The notes under the pieces are model-generated. The model did no database searches. It had not been told where the DNA came from and saw only the letters and a list, made by a program, of their open reading frames with translations. The translations under genes and the position numbers were made by a program. Positions 1-7,969 of a stretch of DNA of 64,000 nucleotides are shown here, one piece after another. Position 1 is the first letter of the stretch; each line of letters opens with the position of its first letter. The DNA is from Leisingera sp. JC1 (GTDB lineage Bacteria > Pseudomonadota > Alphaproteobacteria > Rhodobacterales > Rhodobacteraceae), in the NCBI RefSeq assembly GCF_001679925.1, contig NZ_LYUZ01000001.1, positions 338,210-402,209 on the forward strand, read 5' to 3'.

Positions 1-134
1 TTTCGTCACGCAGATGTAAACTGCAATTTTCGACCTATGTCAATTCGCTGCGTTGCGGCAATTCCGCTTCTGCTTCGGGAAGCCCGTATGGCTAGGTGCT
101 TGTCAAGGCGGTTGCCATGCGCAACTGTTCTCTC

Positions 135-1565
135 ATGACGCAAACCGTGGAACTGCCGCTGTGGCTCTTTGTGCTGATCGTGGGTTTTGCCGCGGTGACT
201 TTCGCGTCGCATTTCCTGTTTCCTTCGGTGCGCTGGTTCTTCCGGAGGCGCCTGGAACGGGCGGTGGCGCGGCTGAACCAGCGGCTGGAACGCCCGATTG
301 AGCCGTTCAAACTGGCGCGGCGCCATGACATGATCCAGCGACTGATACATGATCCGCAGGTGGCCCAGGCGGCGGCGGATCATGCCGCGGCGGAAGGCAT
401 CCCGGAAAACGTGGCGTTTGAGCAGGTGCGCCGCTATGCGCGTGAAATCGTGCCGGGGTTTTCCGCCTTTGCCTATTTCGGCCTGGCGATCCGGGCGGCG
501 CGGTTTCTGTCCAACGCGGTCTACCGCGTTCGGCTGGGCCACCAGGATGAGGAGGCGCTGCGCGCCATAGACCCCAATGCGACCGTGGTCTTTGTGATGA
601 ACCACCGCTCCAACATGGATTATGTGCTGGTCACCTACCTGGCGGCGGAACGCTCAGCCCTGTCTTACGCGGTGGGGGAGTGGGCGCGGGTCTGGCCGCT
701 CAGCCGGCTGATCCGGGCGATGGGTGCCTATTTTATCCGGCGGCGTTCGCGCAATGACCTCTACCGCAAGGTGCTGGCAGCCTATGTGCGGCTGGCCACC
801 CGCGGCGGCTCCACCCAGGCGATGTTTCCTGAGGGCGGCCTCAGTCTCGACGGCGCCTTGGCGCAGCCCAGGCTGGGGCTGCTGAAGTATATTGTCGAGG
901 GCTATGACCCGGACCGGCGTGACGTGGTGTTTGTGCCGGTGGCGCTGAATTACGACAGGGTGCTGGAGGACAAGATCCTGACCTCCGCGGCCAAAGCAGG
1001 CGACCGGCGGTTCAAGGCCCGGATCGGGCTGGTGGCGCTGCGGCTCCTGCGGCAGCTGTGGCTGTGGATGACCGGCCGCTACCGCCGGGCAGGCTATGCG
1101 GCGGTGAATTTCGGCCGTCCTCTCAGCCTTGCCGGCTTCGGTGCCGGGCGCGAGGGCGACATTACCAAACCGCTGGCGCGGGAACTGATGCAGCGGATCA
1201 GCGGCATTGTCCCTGTTCTGCCGGTGCCGCTGATCTCCGCCATCCTGCTCAGGCAGGGGCCGCTCAGCCGGGCGGCGATTGAGCACAGGCTTGAGGATCT
1301 GGTTGCGGCAATGCCGTTGGCTCATGTCCACATTCCCCGGGACGATCTGTCTTATGCGGCTGAGGCGGGCCTGAGCCAGCTGCTGCGGCGCGGGCTGGTG
1401 ATGGAAGCGGGCGGACGGATCACACCCATGGCGGATCGTCAGGATCTGCTGGAGTTTTATGCCAACTCGATCCGTCATCTGCTGCCCGAGGACAGCGGTT
1501 TGCCCGGCGGCCGGAGTGATTTCTCTGCACCTGCTAAGAGCAATGCTGCATCCGCTGGGTCATAA
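135..1565 (+). CDS. PlsC-family glycerolipid acyltransferase
   Basis: About 476 aa. Probably a membrane-associated acyltransferase that loads acyl chains onto glycerol-3-phosphate or lysophosphatidate. A hydrophobic N-terminal segment (residues about 7-30) is followed by the acyltransferase signature N-H-R-S-N-M-D, that is HX4D with His about 157 and Asp about 162, and by the downstream block FPEGG. This resembles the long PlsB/PlsC-like proteins of Rhodobacterales rather than short PlsC. The reading frame extends upstream to a GTG at 96. I prefer ATG 135 because the hydrophobic segment begins just after it and no convincing Shine-Dalgarno supports 96. The gene ends 112 bp before ccr on the same strand. 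The exact acyl acceptor is not visible from sequence. Confidence 0.75.
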   Translation: MTQTVELPLWLFVLIVGFAAVTFASHFLFPSVRWFFRRRLERAVARLNQRLERPIEPFKLARRHDMIQRLIHDPQVAQAAADHAAAEGIPENVAFEQVRRYAREIVPGFSAFAYFGLAIRAARFLSNAVYRVRLGHQDEEALRAIDPNATVVFVMNHRSNMDYVLVTYLAAERSALSYAVGEWARVWPLSRLIRAMGAYFIRRRSRNDLYRKVLAAYVRLATRGGSTQAMFPEGGLSLDGALAQPRLGLLKYIVEGYDPDRRDVVFVPVALNYDRVLEDKILTSAAKAGDRRFKARIGLVALRLLRQLWLWMTGRYRRAGYAAVNFGRPLSLAGFGAGREGDITKPLARELMQRISGIVPVLPVPLISAILLRQGPLSRAAIEHRLEDLVAAMPLAHVHIPRDDLSYAAEAGLSQLLRRGLVMEAGGRITPMADRQDLLEFYANSIRHLLPEDSGLPGGRSDFSAPAKSNAASAGS

Positions 1566-1677
1566 AATTACCCAAACACCGCAAAAGTGGTTGCAATATT
1601 ACCTTCTCAATCCTATCCATCAGGTAACCGCTGCGATTCTGCACCGCGGCAAAGAACAGGATGCAAAGGAGGCCATC

Positions 1678-2958
1678 ATGGCATTGGATACCCAGACTGA
1701 CGTCATGTCGTACGAGGCGCCCGAGAAAGATCTATATGAGCTTGGGGAAATCCCCCCGATGGGCTATGTGCCCAAGAAAATGTACGCATGGGCCATCCGC
1801 AAGGAGCGCCACGGCGAGCCGAACACCGCGATGCAGCAGGAAGTGGTCGATGTGCCCGAGCTGGACAGCAACGAGGTGCTGGTGCTGGTGATGGCGGCAG
1901 GCGTCAACTACAACGGCGTCTGGGCGTCTCTGGGCAAGCCGATCTCGCCGTTTGACGGCCACAAGGCTCCTTATCACATTGCCGGCTCCGATGCCTCGGG
2001 CATCGTCTGGGCTGTGGGCTCCAAGGTGACCCGCTGGAAGGTCGGCGACGAGGTGGTCATCCACTGCAATCAGGACGATGGCGACGACGAGGAATGCAAC
2101 GGCGGCGACCCGATGTACTCCCCCAGCCAGCGGATCTGGGGCTATGAGACCCCGGACGGCTCCTTTGCCCAGTTCACCAACGTGCAGGCCCAGCAGCTGA
2201 TGCCGCGCCCCAAGCACCTGACCTGGGAAGAAAGCGCCTGCTACACGCTGACACTGGCGACCGCCTACCGGATGCTGTTCGGCCATGAGCCGCACGACCT
2301 GAAGCCGGGCCAGAACGTGCTGGTCTGGGGTGCCTCGGGCGGCCTCGGTTCCTATGCGATCCAGCTGATCAACACTGCCGGCGCCAACGCCATCGGCGTG
2401 ATCTCGGACGAGAGCAAGCGCGACTTTGTCATGGGGCTGGGTGCCAAGGGCGTTCTGAACCGCAAGGACTTCAACTGCTGGGGCCAGCTTCCCACCGTGA
2501 ACACACCGGAATATGCCGAGTGGTTCAAGGAAGCCCGCAAGTTCGGAAAGGCGATCTGGGACATCACCGGCAAGGGCGTGAACGTCGACATGGTGTTCGA
2601 GCACCCCGGCGAGGCAACTTTCCCGGTCTCCACCTTCGTGGTGAAGAAGGGCGGCATGGTTGTGATTTGCGCCGGTACCACCGGGTACAACCTGACCTTC
2701 GACGTGCGTTACATGTGGATGCACCAGAAGCGCCTTCAGGGCTCGCACTTTGCACACCTCAAGCAGGCCGCGGCAGCCAACAAGCTGATGGTGGAGCGCC
2801 GTCTGGACCCCTGCATGTCCGAAGTATTCACTTGGGCGGATCTGCCGGAAGCGCATATGAAGATGCTGCGCAACGAGCATTTGCCGGGCAACATGTCGGT
2901 GCTGGTGCAAGCGCCAAAGACCGGCCTGCGCACCCTGCAGGATGTGCTCGACGCCTGA
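1678..2958 (+). CDS. ccr: Crotonyl-CoA carboxylase/reductase
   Basis: 426 aa MDR-superfamily enzyme. It catalyses NADPH-dependent reductive carboxylation of crotonyl-CoA to ethylmalonyl-CoA, the defining step of the ethylmalonyl-CoA pathway for acetyl-CoA assimilation. The N-terminal GroES-like domain carries the characteristic insert with D-D-G-D-D-E-E-C-N. The nucleotide-binding stretch VWGASGGLGSYA follows, then the family-typical C-terminus with FEHPGEATFPVS. The start at 1678 is fixed by AAGGAGG at 1666-1672; the open frame runs further upstream but lacks homology. A strong intrinsic terminator follows, so it is probably monocistronic. From memory of roseobacter genomes, ccr is a recurrent neighbour of luxRI loci. 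Confidence 0.95.
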   Translation: MALDTQTDVMSYEAPEKDLYELGEIPPMGYVPKKMYAWAIRKERHGEPNTAMQQEVVDVPELDSNEVLVLVMAAGVNYNGVWASLGKPISPFDGHKAPYHIAGSDASGIVWAVGSKVTRWKVGDEVVIHCNQDDGDDEECNGGDPMYSPSQRIWGYETPDGSFAQFTNVQAQQLMPRPKHLTWEESACYTLTLATAYRMLFGHEPHDLKPGQNVLVWGASGGLGSYAIQLINTAGANAIGVISDESKRDFVMGLGAKGVLNRKDFNCWGQLPTVNTPEYAEWFKEARKFGKAIWDITGKGVNVDMVFEHPGEATFPVSTFVVKKGGMVVICAGTTGYNLTFDVRYMWMHQKRLQGSHFAHLKQAAAANKLMVERRLDPCMSEVFTWADLPEAHMKMLRNEHLPGNMSVLVQAPKTGLRTLQDVLDA

Positions 2959-2993
2959 AGGCGGACCGGCCTTCAAAAGTGAAGAAGAATGGT

Positions 2994-3034
2994 TTTCCCG
3001 CGAATCGCAGATGCGATCCGCGGGAAATTTTATT
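2994..3034 (+). terminator. Intrinsic terminator of ccr
   Basis: Stem TTTCCCGCG (2994-3002) pairs with CGCGGGAAA (3019-3027). An inner stem ATCGC/GCGAT (3004-3008, 3013-3017) continues it, and a T-rich tail follows the hairpin. It is the cleanest Rho-independent terminator in the window and separates ccr from the quorum-sensing genes. The rest of the 352-bp gap to luxR holds only the small ORF at 3121. Confidence 0.9.
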
Positions 3035-3120
3035 TATAATTTTATCTTTTCAGATGCTTGGCTGCTGCAGCATCGCCGGAATTCCAGTGGCTGGGCAAAA
3101 AGAAGCATGTAGGATAAACC

Positions 3121-3285
3121 ATGAGTGGTGTGACGCTGTTTCAGGACACCTATGAACGGCGCGAGGCCGCCAAATTTGACCCTTTGGTCAGAAGTTCCAT
3201 TGACTTCAGTAACTTGGCCGCTGCACTAAAGCCGAAGCTATATGCCTTGCCTGATGCGAAGGGGGGGTGCGGCATTCAAACCTAA
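3121..3285 (+). CDS. Small ORF upstream of luxR, unknown function
   Basis: 54 aa reading frame beginning MSGVTLFQDTYERREAAK and ending in a Gly/Cys-containing tail (KGGCGIQT). An AGGA sequence six bases before the ATG gives a plausible ribosome site. The frame lies between the ccr terminator and luxR, which starts 25 bp after its stop. No family is recognised. It could be a genuine small protein, a leader peptide coupled to luxR, or a chance ORF. Acidic and basic residues are mixed in the first half; there is no signal peptide or membrane segment. Conservation of the peptide in related genomes would decide. Confidence 0.35.
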   Translation: MSGVTLFQDTYERREAAKFDPLVRSSIDFSNLAAALKPKLYALPDAKGGCGIQT

Positions 3286-3310
3286 CGTTGTTGGATTCGG
3301 GCGATAACAG

Positions 3311-4030
3311 ATGGCAGGCAAAGCAGAACTGGACCGCATTCTGGAGGCGCTGGACGCCACGGATACCCTGGATGGTCTCCAGCAGATCATCGAGCAGGTC
3401 TGCGCTGTGTTTGGTGTCGACCATGCCATGTATCACTGGGTCGACAGCGCCGGCGACCACTACTACTTCGGCACCTATCCGCAGACTTGGGTCGAGCGGT
3501 ATCAGGAAAAGGCTTATGTCCGCGTCGATCCGGTTGTGGCCGGCTGCTATCAGCGGTTTCACCCCGTAGACTGGAAGCGGCTGGACTGGTCGCCGAAACC
3601 GGCACGGGAGTTTCTGAAGGACGCGCTGGAGCACGGCGTTGGCAACCAGGGGTATTCCATCCCGGTCCGCGGTCCCAACGGTCAGTTTGCGGTATTCACG
3701 GTCAGCCACAACTGCGATGATGAAGCCTGGGAAAAGCTGACCGACCGCTACAGCCGCGACATGATCCTGATGGCGCATTATTTCAACCGCAAGGCGCTGG
3801 AATTCGAACCCGACCGCAGCCCGGATCAGGCGCAGCCGCTGTCGCCGCGGGAGGTGGATGCACTGACCCTGCTGGCAATCGGTTACAGCCGGGCGCAGGT
3901 GGCAAAGACCTTGTCCATTTCCGAGCATACGCTGCGCGTTTACATTGAAAGCGCGCGTTTCAAGCTGGGAGCAATCAATACAACCCATGCAATTGCCCGC
4001 GCAATATCGCTTGGTTTTATTGTGATTTAA
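3311..4030 (+). CDS. luxR: LuxR-family quorum-sensing regulator
   Basis: 239 aa. An N-terminal autoinducer-binding domain (about 20-160) carries the family residues W60, Y64 and D73-P74 and the block GYSIPVRGPNG. The C-terminal LuxR-type HTH (about 175-238) contains SPREVDALTLLAIGYS and HTLRVYIESARFKLGA. It should bind an acyl-homoserine lactone and regulate transcription. It sits 93 bp upstream of a cognate luxI on the same strand, the usual R-I arrangement. No good Shine-Dalgarno precedes ATG 3311, so translation could be coupled to the small ORF upstream. I found no convincing lux-box palindrome in the flanking gaps. In Phaeobacter the equivalent pair is called pgaR-pgaI; orthology is likely but not tested. 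Confidence 0.93.
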   Translation: MAGKAELDRILEALDATDTLDGLQQIIEQVCAVFGVDHAMYHWVDSAGDHYYFGTYPQTWVERYQEKAYVRVDPVVAGCYQRFHPVDWKRLDWSPKPAREFLKDALEHGVGNQGYSIPVRGPNGQFAVFTVSHNCDDEAWEKLTDRYSRDMILMAHYFNRKALEFEPDRSPDQAQPLSPREVDALTLLAIGYSRAQVAKTLSISEHTLRVYIESARFKLGAINTTHAIARAISLGFIVI

Positions 4031-4090
4031 CGACCGGTTGTGAAAGCTACCGCAAATACACTCTGAGATTGCCGGTTCTGGCCGTACCCT

Positions 4091-4117
4091 GTCCCCACTG
4101 TTCAACCAGAAGGGGAC
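4091..4117 (+). promoter_or_regulatory. Hairpin overlapping the luxI ribosome site
   Basis: GTCCCC (4091-4096) pairs with GGGGAC (4112-4117). CTG (4098-4100) pairs with CAG (4107-4109) across a small internal loop, and the apical loop is TTCAAC. The 3' arm contains the AAGGGG that serves as the Shine-Dalgarno for the ATG at 4124. Folding would therefore hide the luxI ribosome site. Structure and position are visible; a regulatory role is inferred. Confidence 0.55.
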
Positions 4118-4123
4118 TACATC

Positions 4124-4765
4124 ATGCTTCGCTTTATCTATGGCCGCGATCTTCAAAACCATGCTTTCCTGGCGCACTCGATGTTCCGGGACCGGGCGGA
4201 CCAGTTCAAAATCCGGCTGGGCTGGGACGTGCAGGTCGATCTGAACGGTGAGGAGCGGGATCAGTATGACGCGCTGGACCCGCTGTATGTGATTTGGGAG
4301 ATGCCCGATGGAAGCCATGGCGGCTCCATGCGGTTCCTGCCGACCACCGGACCGGTGATGGTCAATGATGTGTTCCTGGAACTCGCGGGCGGGGTGCCAA
4401 TCTGCAGCCCGCTGATCTGGGAATGCACCCGGTTCTGCCTGTCGCGCGATGCGGAGACCAGTGTGGCAGGCGCGCTGACGCTTGGCGGGGTGGAAATAAT
4501 GCGCAACTTTTCTGTCGCGCATTTCGCCGGTGTCTTTGACCGTCGCATGGTCCGGATTTACCGCAGCCTGGGGTTCAGCCCGGAGGTGATCGGAACCCAG
4601 GGAGAGGGGCGGGAGCGCATCTGCCTGGGCTTGTGGGAATACACGCCTGAGGTCTACCTGAACGTCGCCGCCAAGGCGGGCATTGCGCCGGAGCTTTCGC
4701 AGCTTTGGTTTGACCGCTCCTTTGGCGGCGCAGGGTCTGCGGTACCGCTGGCGCTTACCGCCTGA
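4124..4765 (+). CDS. luxI: Acyl-homoserine-lactone synthase
   Basis: 213 aa, the usual LuxI length. It couples S-adenosylmethionine with an acyl-ACP to make an AHL signal. The invariant LuxI residues are all present at close to canonical positions: R24, F28, W34, D46, D49, R70, F84, E100 and R103. The C-terminal half is GNAT-like (GGVEIMRNFS, YRSLGFSPEVIG) and lines the acyl pocket; the chain length cannot be read from it. The gene follows luxR directly and is preceded by a hairpin that covers its ribosome site. A second GC-rich hairpin (4780-4809) follows the stop. Confidence 0.95.
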   Translation: MLRFIYGRDLQNHAFLAHSMFRDRADQFKIRLGWDVQVDLNGEERDQYDALDPLYVIWEMPDGSHGGSMRFLPTTGPVMVNDVFLELAGGVPICSPLIWECTRFCLSRDAETSVAGALTLGGVEIMRNFSVAHFAGVFDRRMVRIYRSLGFSPEVIGTQGEGRERICLGLWEYTPEVYLNVAAKAGIAPELSQLWFDRSFGGAGSAVPLALTA

Positions 4766-4779
4766 CTGATACGAAATCC

Positions 4780-4809
4780 GGGGCCGGTGCCTCTGGCGGA
4801 CCCGGCCCC
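4780..4809 (+). terminator. GC-rich hairpin after luxI
   Basis: GGGGCCGG (4780-4787) pairs perfectly with CCGGCCCC (4802-4809). There is no T-tract, so it is a weak or Rho-assisted stop at best. It lies 14 bp after the luxI stop and 19 bp before the next start. Confidence 0.4.
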
Positions 4810-4828
4810 GCGGCTGTAGGGTCGCGGC

Positions 4829-6367
4829 ATGACAGCTCTGCCCGTACAGTTTTCCGATGACCAGGCCACCGCTTATGACAGCGTGACCGATCTCCTGCGC
4901 CAGGCGGGGGTGGACCTTGATGACGGGCTGTTGCATCCGCCCCGCGGCGACGCCGGGGTAATGGCGGTGATCGGCAAGGCCGGCTCGGGCAAGACGCTGC
5001 TGCTGGCGGAGCTCTACAAGGCGCTGGAACAGTCGGGGGTCGAGGTTGTCTCCGGCGATTACGAGAGCCGCAAGAAGGGCGATGACCGCCGCACCCTGGC
5101 GATACTGGCGCCGACCAACAAGGCCGCCAGCGTGCTGCGCCTGCGCGGGGTGCCGGCCACAACCATTCACCGCATTCTCTATACGCCGGTCTATGACCCG
5201 GAGTTCGAGAAAATCGCCGAATGGCTGGCGGGGCAGGGCGACCAGCCAGAAATCGAAGGGCTGACAGAGGAAGCGCTGGCGCGCGCCGCGGCCTTCTATG
5301 AGAAGAACAAGTCAATCCCCGGCGCGCTGGCCGCAGCTGGGCTGAGCGGTTCCGACTTCATCACCGGCTGGAAGCGGCGCGAAGAGCCCTTGGACATCGG
5401 CTTTGTCGATGAGGCCTCGATGCTGGACGACCGCCAGTTCGAGGATCTCAAGGAGATCTTTCCGAACCTGATCCTGTTCGGCGATCCGGCGCAGCTGGCC
5501 CCTGTGAACCAGTCGGGGTCGATGGTGTTCGACGCGCTGCCAGAGCCGCGCCGCCTGATCCTGAACCGCATCCACCGGCAGGAGGCAGGCAACCCGATCC
5601 TGGATCTGGCCCACGCGCTGGCCGACCCGCAGCTGGGGTTTGAAGATTTCGAGCGGATGATCGAAGACACCGCGCGCCGCGATGAGCGTGTGGTCTGGGG
5701 CCAGCGCGTGGAGGTCGACCTGATGGCGCGCTCGCCAGTGCTGGTCTGGCGTAACAACACCCGTATCCGCCTGATCAACGCCTTCCGCAGCGTGCATGGC
5801 GCGCCGGAAGATCAGCTGATTGAGGGGGAGCCGCTGATCTGCGATGGTATCGAACTGCCTGCGAAGCACCGCAAGAAGCGCCTCGATCTGGAGGCCCGCG
5901 GGCTGATCAAGGGCGCCCAGGTGATCTACCTCGGCCCGGGCCGCAAGCCCGGGTTTTCACGCCTGCATGTGATGGGGGCCGAGGATCCGCAGGTCTCTGC
6001 CGCTTCGATCGTGAAAATTGAGAAACCGGATGAGGAAGAGCCCTTCATCCCCTTTGCCGCCCGCATGGGGGCGACGTTTCTGCACGGTGCGGCGGTGACC
6101 ATCCACAAGGCGCAAGGCTCGCAATGGGATACCACCCAGGTTTTTGCCCCAGACATCTATGCTGCCGCCCGCATGGGCCGGGTGGAGGCGGGCCAGCCCT
6201 TGTGGAAGCGGCTGGCCTATGTGGCAATTACCCGGGCGCAGGAGCGGCTGATCTGGGTGGTCCGCAACCGGCTGGCCAAGCCCACCGGCCCGCTGCCGGT
6301 GGATGACCTGAAGGCGGTGCCTGCCGCGGCGCTGACGCTGGAAGCACAGGAGGAAACCCCGGCATGA
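4829..6367 (+). CDS. RecD-like ATP-dependent DNA helicase
   Basis: 512 aa SF1 helicase. Walker A G-K-A-G-S-G-K-T lies at 49-56, motif Ia is in LAPTNKAASVLR, and the Walker B/DEA motif is FVDEASML. Motif III is LILFGDPAQLAPV. The UvrD-like C-terminal block contains GAAVTIHKAQGSQWD and motif VI YVAITRAQERLIWVV. It resembles stand-alone RecD/exonuclease V alpha-like or Dda-like helicases and lacks the long N-terminal extension of RecD2. No RecB or RecC is nearby. The last codons overlap the start of the SDR gene in an ATGA arrangement, so the two are co-translated, although their functions have no obvious link. Confidence 0.85.
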   Translation: MTALPVQFSDDQATAYDSVTDLLRQAGVDLDDGLLHPPRGDAGVMAVIGKAGSGKTLLLAELYKALEQSGVEVVSGDYESRKKGDDRRTLAILAPTNKAASVLRLRGVPATTIHRILYTPVYDPEFEKIAEWLAGQGDQPEIEGLTEEALARAAAFYEKNKSIPGALAAAGLSGSDFITGWKRREEPLDIGFVDEASMLDDRQFEDLKEIFPNLILFGDPAQLAPVNQSGSMVFDALPEPRRLILNRIHRQEAGNPILDLAHALADPQLGFEDFERMIEDTARRDERVVWGQRVEVDLMARSPVLVWRNNTRIRLINAFRSVHGAPEDQLIEGEPLICDGIELPAKHRKKRLDLEARGLIKGAQVIYLGPGRKPGFSRLHVMGAEDPQVSAASIVKIEKPDEEEPFIPFAARMGATFLHGAAVTIHKAQGSQWDTTQVFAPDIYAAARMGRVEAGQPLWKRLAYVAITRAQERLIWVVRNRLAKPTGPLPVDDLKAVPAAALTLEAQEETPA

Positions 6368-7101
6368 ATAAATCGATTCTGATCACCGGCGCCAGCTCCG
6401 GCATCGGCCGCGCCGTGGCGGAGCTGCTCCTGGCCGAAGGCTGGCAGGTTGGCCTGGCGGCCCGCCGGGCAGAGAAGCTTGAGGAGGTGGCACAGGGGTT
6501 TGCAAACGCCCATGTGCTGCCCGCCGACGTGACCGACCCGGCAGCGGTGGACCACGCGGTGAACAGCTTTGCCATGGCTGCGGGGCGGCTTGATGTGCTG
6601 TTCAACAACGCAGGCATCTTCACCCCGCCTGGTACCATTGACGAGATCCCGCTGGAGGACTGGTTCGCCTCGGTGAATGTGAACCTCACCGGCATGTACC
6701 TGACCGCCCGCGCCGCTTTCCGGCAGATGCGGCACCAGGCGCCGCAGGGCGGGCGGATCATCAACAACGGCTCCATTGCAGCATATGTGCCAAGGCCCCA
6801 CTCAGCGCCTTATGCGGCGACCAAGGCGGCCATCACCGGCCTCACCAAAAGCCTGTCGCTGGACGGCCGCCCCTTTGATATCGCCTGCGGCCAGATCGAC
6901 ATCGGCAACACCCGCACCCCGATGGTCGAGGATCTGAGCCAGCGCCACGCCGAGGCCAATCCGGATGCTGAGCCGATGCATACATTTGCGGTGGAGGACG
7001 CGGCAAAATCGGTGCTGCACATGGCCAATCTTCCGCTGGAGGCCAATGTGCAGTTTATGACCGTGATGGCCTCCAAGATGCCCTACATCGGACGCGGCTA
7101 A
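6364..7101 (+). CDS. Short-chain dehydrogenase/reductase
   Basis: 245 aa classical SDR with a Rossmann fold. The cofactor motif TGASSGIG is at 8-15 and NNAG at 81-84. The catalytic residues are S137, Y150 and K154 (YAATK). R34-R35 after beta-2 hints at NADP(H) preference. The substrate cannot be inferred. Its start overlaps the stop of the upstream helicase gene by four bases. It ends in a convergent gap that contains a copy of the GCGC palindromic repeat. Confidence 0.88.
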   Translation: MNKSILITGASSGIGRAVAELLLAEGWQVGLAARRAEKLEEVAQGFANAHVLPADVTDPAAVDHAVNSFAMAAGRLDVLFNNAGIFTPPGTIDEIPLEDWFASVNVNLTGMYLTARAAFRQMRHQAPQGGRIINNGSIAAYVPRPHSAPYAATKAAITGLTKSLSLDGRPFDIACGQIDIGNTRTPMVEDLSQRHAEANPDAEPMHTFAVEDAAKSVLHMANLPLEANVQFMTVMASKMPYIGRG

Positions 7102-7144
7102 GCTCTCCCGCCCGTCGCTGGTGCATCAGAGATGCCCCGCTCCC

Positions 7145-7176
7145 GTTGGGCGTGGCGCTGCGCAGTTGCGCAGCGC
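7145..7176. repeat. GCGC palindromic repeat, copy 1
   Basis: GCGCTGCGC and GCGCAGCGC arms (7155-7176) flanked on the left by GTTGGG, which is CCCAAC on the minus strand. It lies between the convergent SDR and TIGR02186 genes. It is one of seven related elements in the window, all at gene 3' ends. Confidence 0.7.
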
Positions 7177-7182
7177 GCCTCC

Positions 7183-7968
7183 TTACCGGTTCCTGAGCAG
7201 GCTGAAGGCTGCAGAGGCACCCCAGCCGGCGGCAATCGCAATGGCCAGGGACATCAGGCCATAAAGGAACGGCTGTTCTCGCGAGAGAGAGAACAGGAAC
7301 CGTTCCAGCCCCACCTTGCGCACGTCGATGGTGGTCTCGTAACTCGACACCACTTCGCCGCCCCGGGTCAGGAAGATGCGGGTCTGGTAGTCGCCTTCAG
7401 TCAAGTCGGCAGGCATCTCGATCGCGGTGCGGAACAAGGTTTGCTGATCCACCGCAACGGTGTTCTCGCGCAGTGAATAAAGCCCGTTCCTTTCGCGGAT
7501 CCGCATCACCGCGTCGGCAAAAGCCTGGGCGCCGCGGATGTGCATGGCAGCACCCACCGAGCGGATCGCGCGCCGGATCGACACCCGGTAGCGCAGGTCT
7601 TCGGTGTCGCTCAGCACTTGGGCAAAGGGGGCGCTGGTGGCCACCGCGTAGAACGCAGGCGCCGAGTCGACCAGAACGCTGTCGACGTTGACCCAGATGC
7701 CCAGCTTCTTCTCCTTGCGCCGCACCATCACGGACGGCGCCGGGCCGGACACCGCGACAATGACTTCCAGCGGTTCGTCCGCGGGGATCGGAGTTTCGCG
7801 TTTGACCGCGCCGAAGATGAGGATTTCCGAGCCGTCGAAGGTGGCGGTGATGGCCACCCTGTCCTGACTGAGACCCAAGACGACTTCTTCCTTGGCGGCC
7901 TGAGCTGCGGACTGCGGCAGCAGTGCCAGGGCGGCGGCGGTCAAAGCGGACAGCAGCAGCTTGCGCAT
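7183..7968 (-). CDS. TIGR02186-family predicted membrane-anchored protein
   Basis: 261 aa from MRKLLLS. An N-terminal signal peptide (about 1-24, ending near AAQA) precedes an exported beta-rich region. A C-terminal transmembrane helix (about LMSLAIAIAAGWGASAAFSLL) gives a likely periplasm-facing anchored protein. It matches my memory of the TIGR02186 family, which is restricted to alphaproteobacteria and usually sits beside TauE/SafE permeases. The start at 7968 is chosen because GGAGG lies seven bases upstream and it begins one base after the permease stop. The operon position suggests a partner role in anion or sulfur-compound export. Function unknown. Confidence 0.75.
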   Translation of the reverse strand: MRKLLLSALTAAALALLPQSAAQAAKEEVVLGLSQDRVAITATFDGSEILIFGAVKRETPIPADEPLEVIVAVSGPAPSVMVRRKEKKLGIWVNVDSVLVDSAPAFYAVATSAPFAQVLSDTEDLRYRVSIRRAIRSVGAAMHIRGAQAFADAVMRIRERNGLYSLRENTVAVDQQTLFRTAIEMPADLTEGDYQTRIFLTRGGEVVSSYETTIDVRKVGLERFLFSLSREQPFLYGLMSLAIAIAAGWGASAAFSLLRNR

Positions 7969-7969
7969 A

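Noticed and set aside
4031-4123. A lux box between luxR and luxI
   Set aside because: The only dyad symmetry is the ribosome-site hairpin; no 18-20 bp CTG...CAG palindrome of lux-box form with matching half sites was found.
3206-5170. 654-codon minus-strand frame across luxR and luxI
   Set aside because: Antisense to two textbook quorum-sensing genes and without domain signal.
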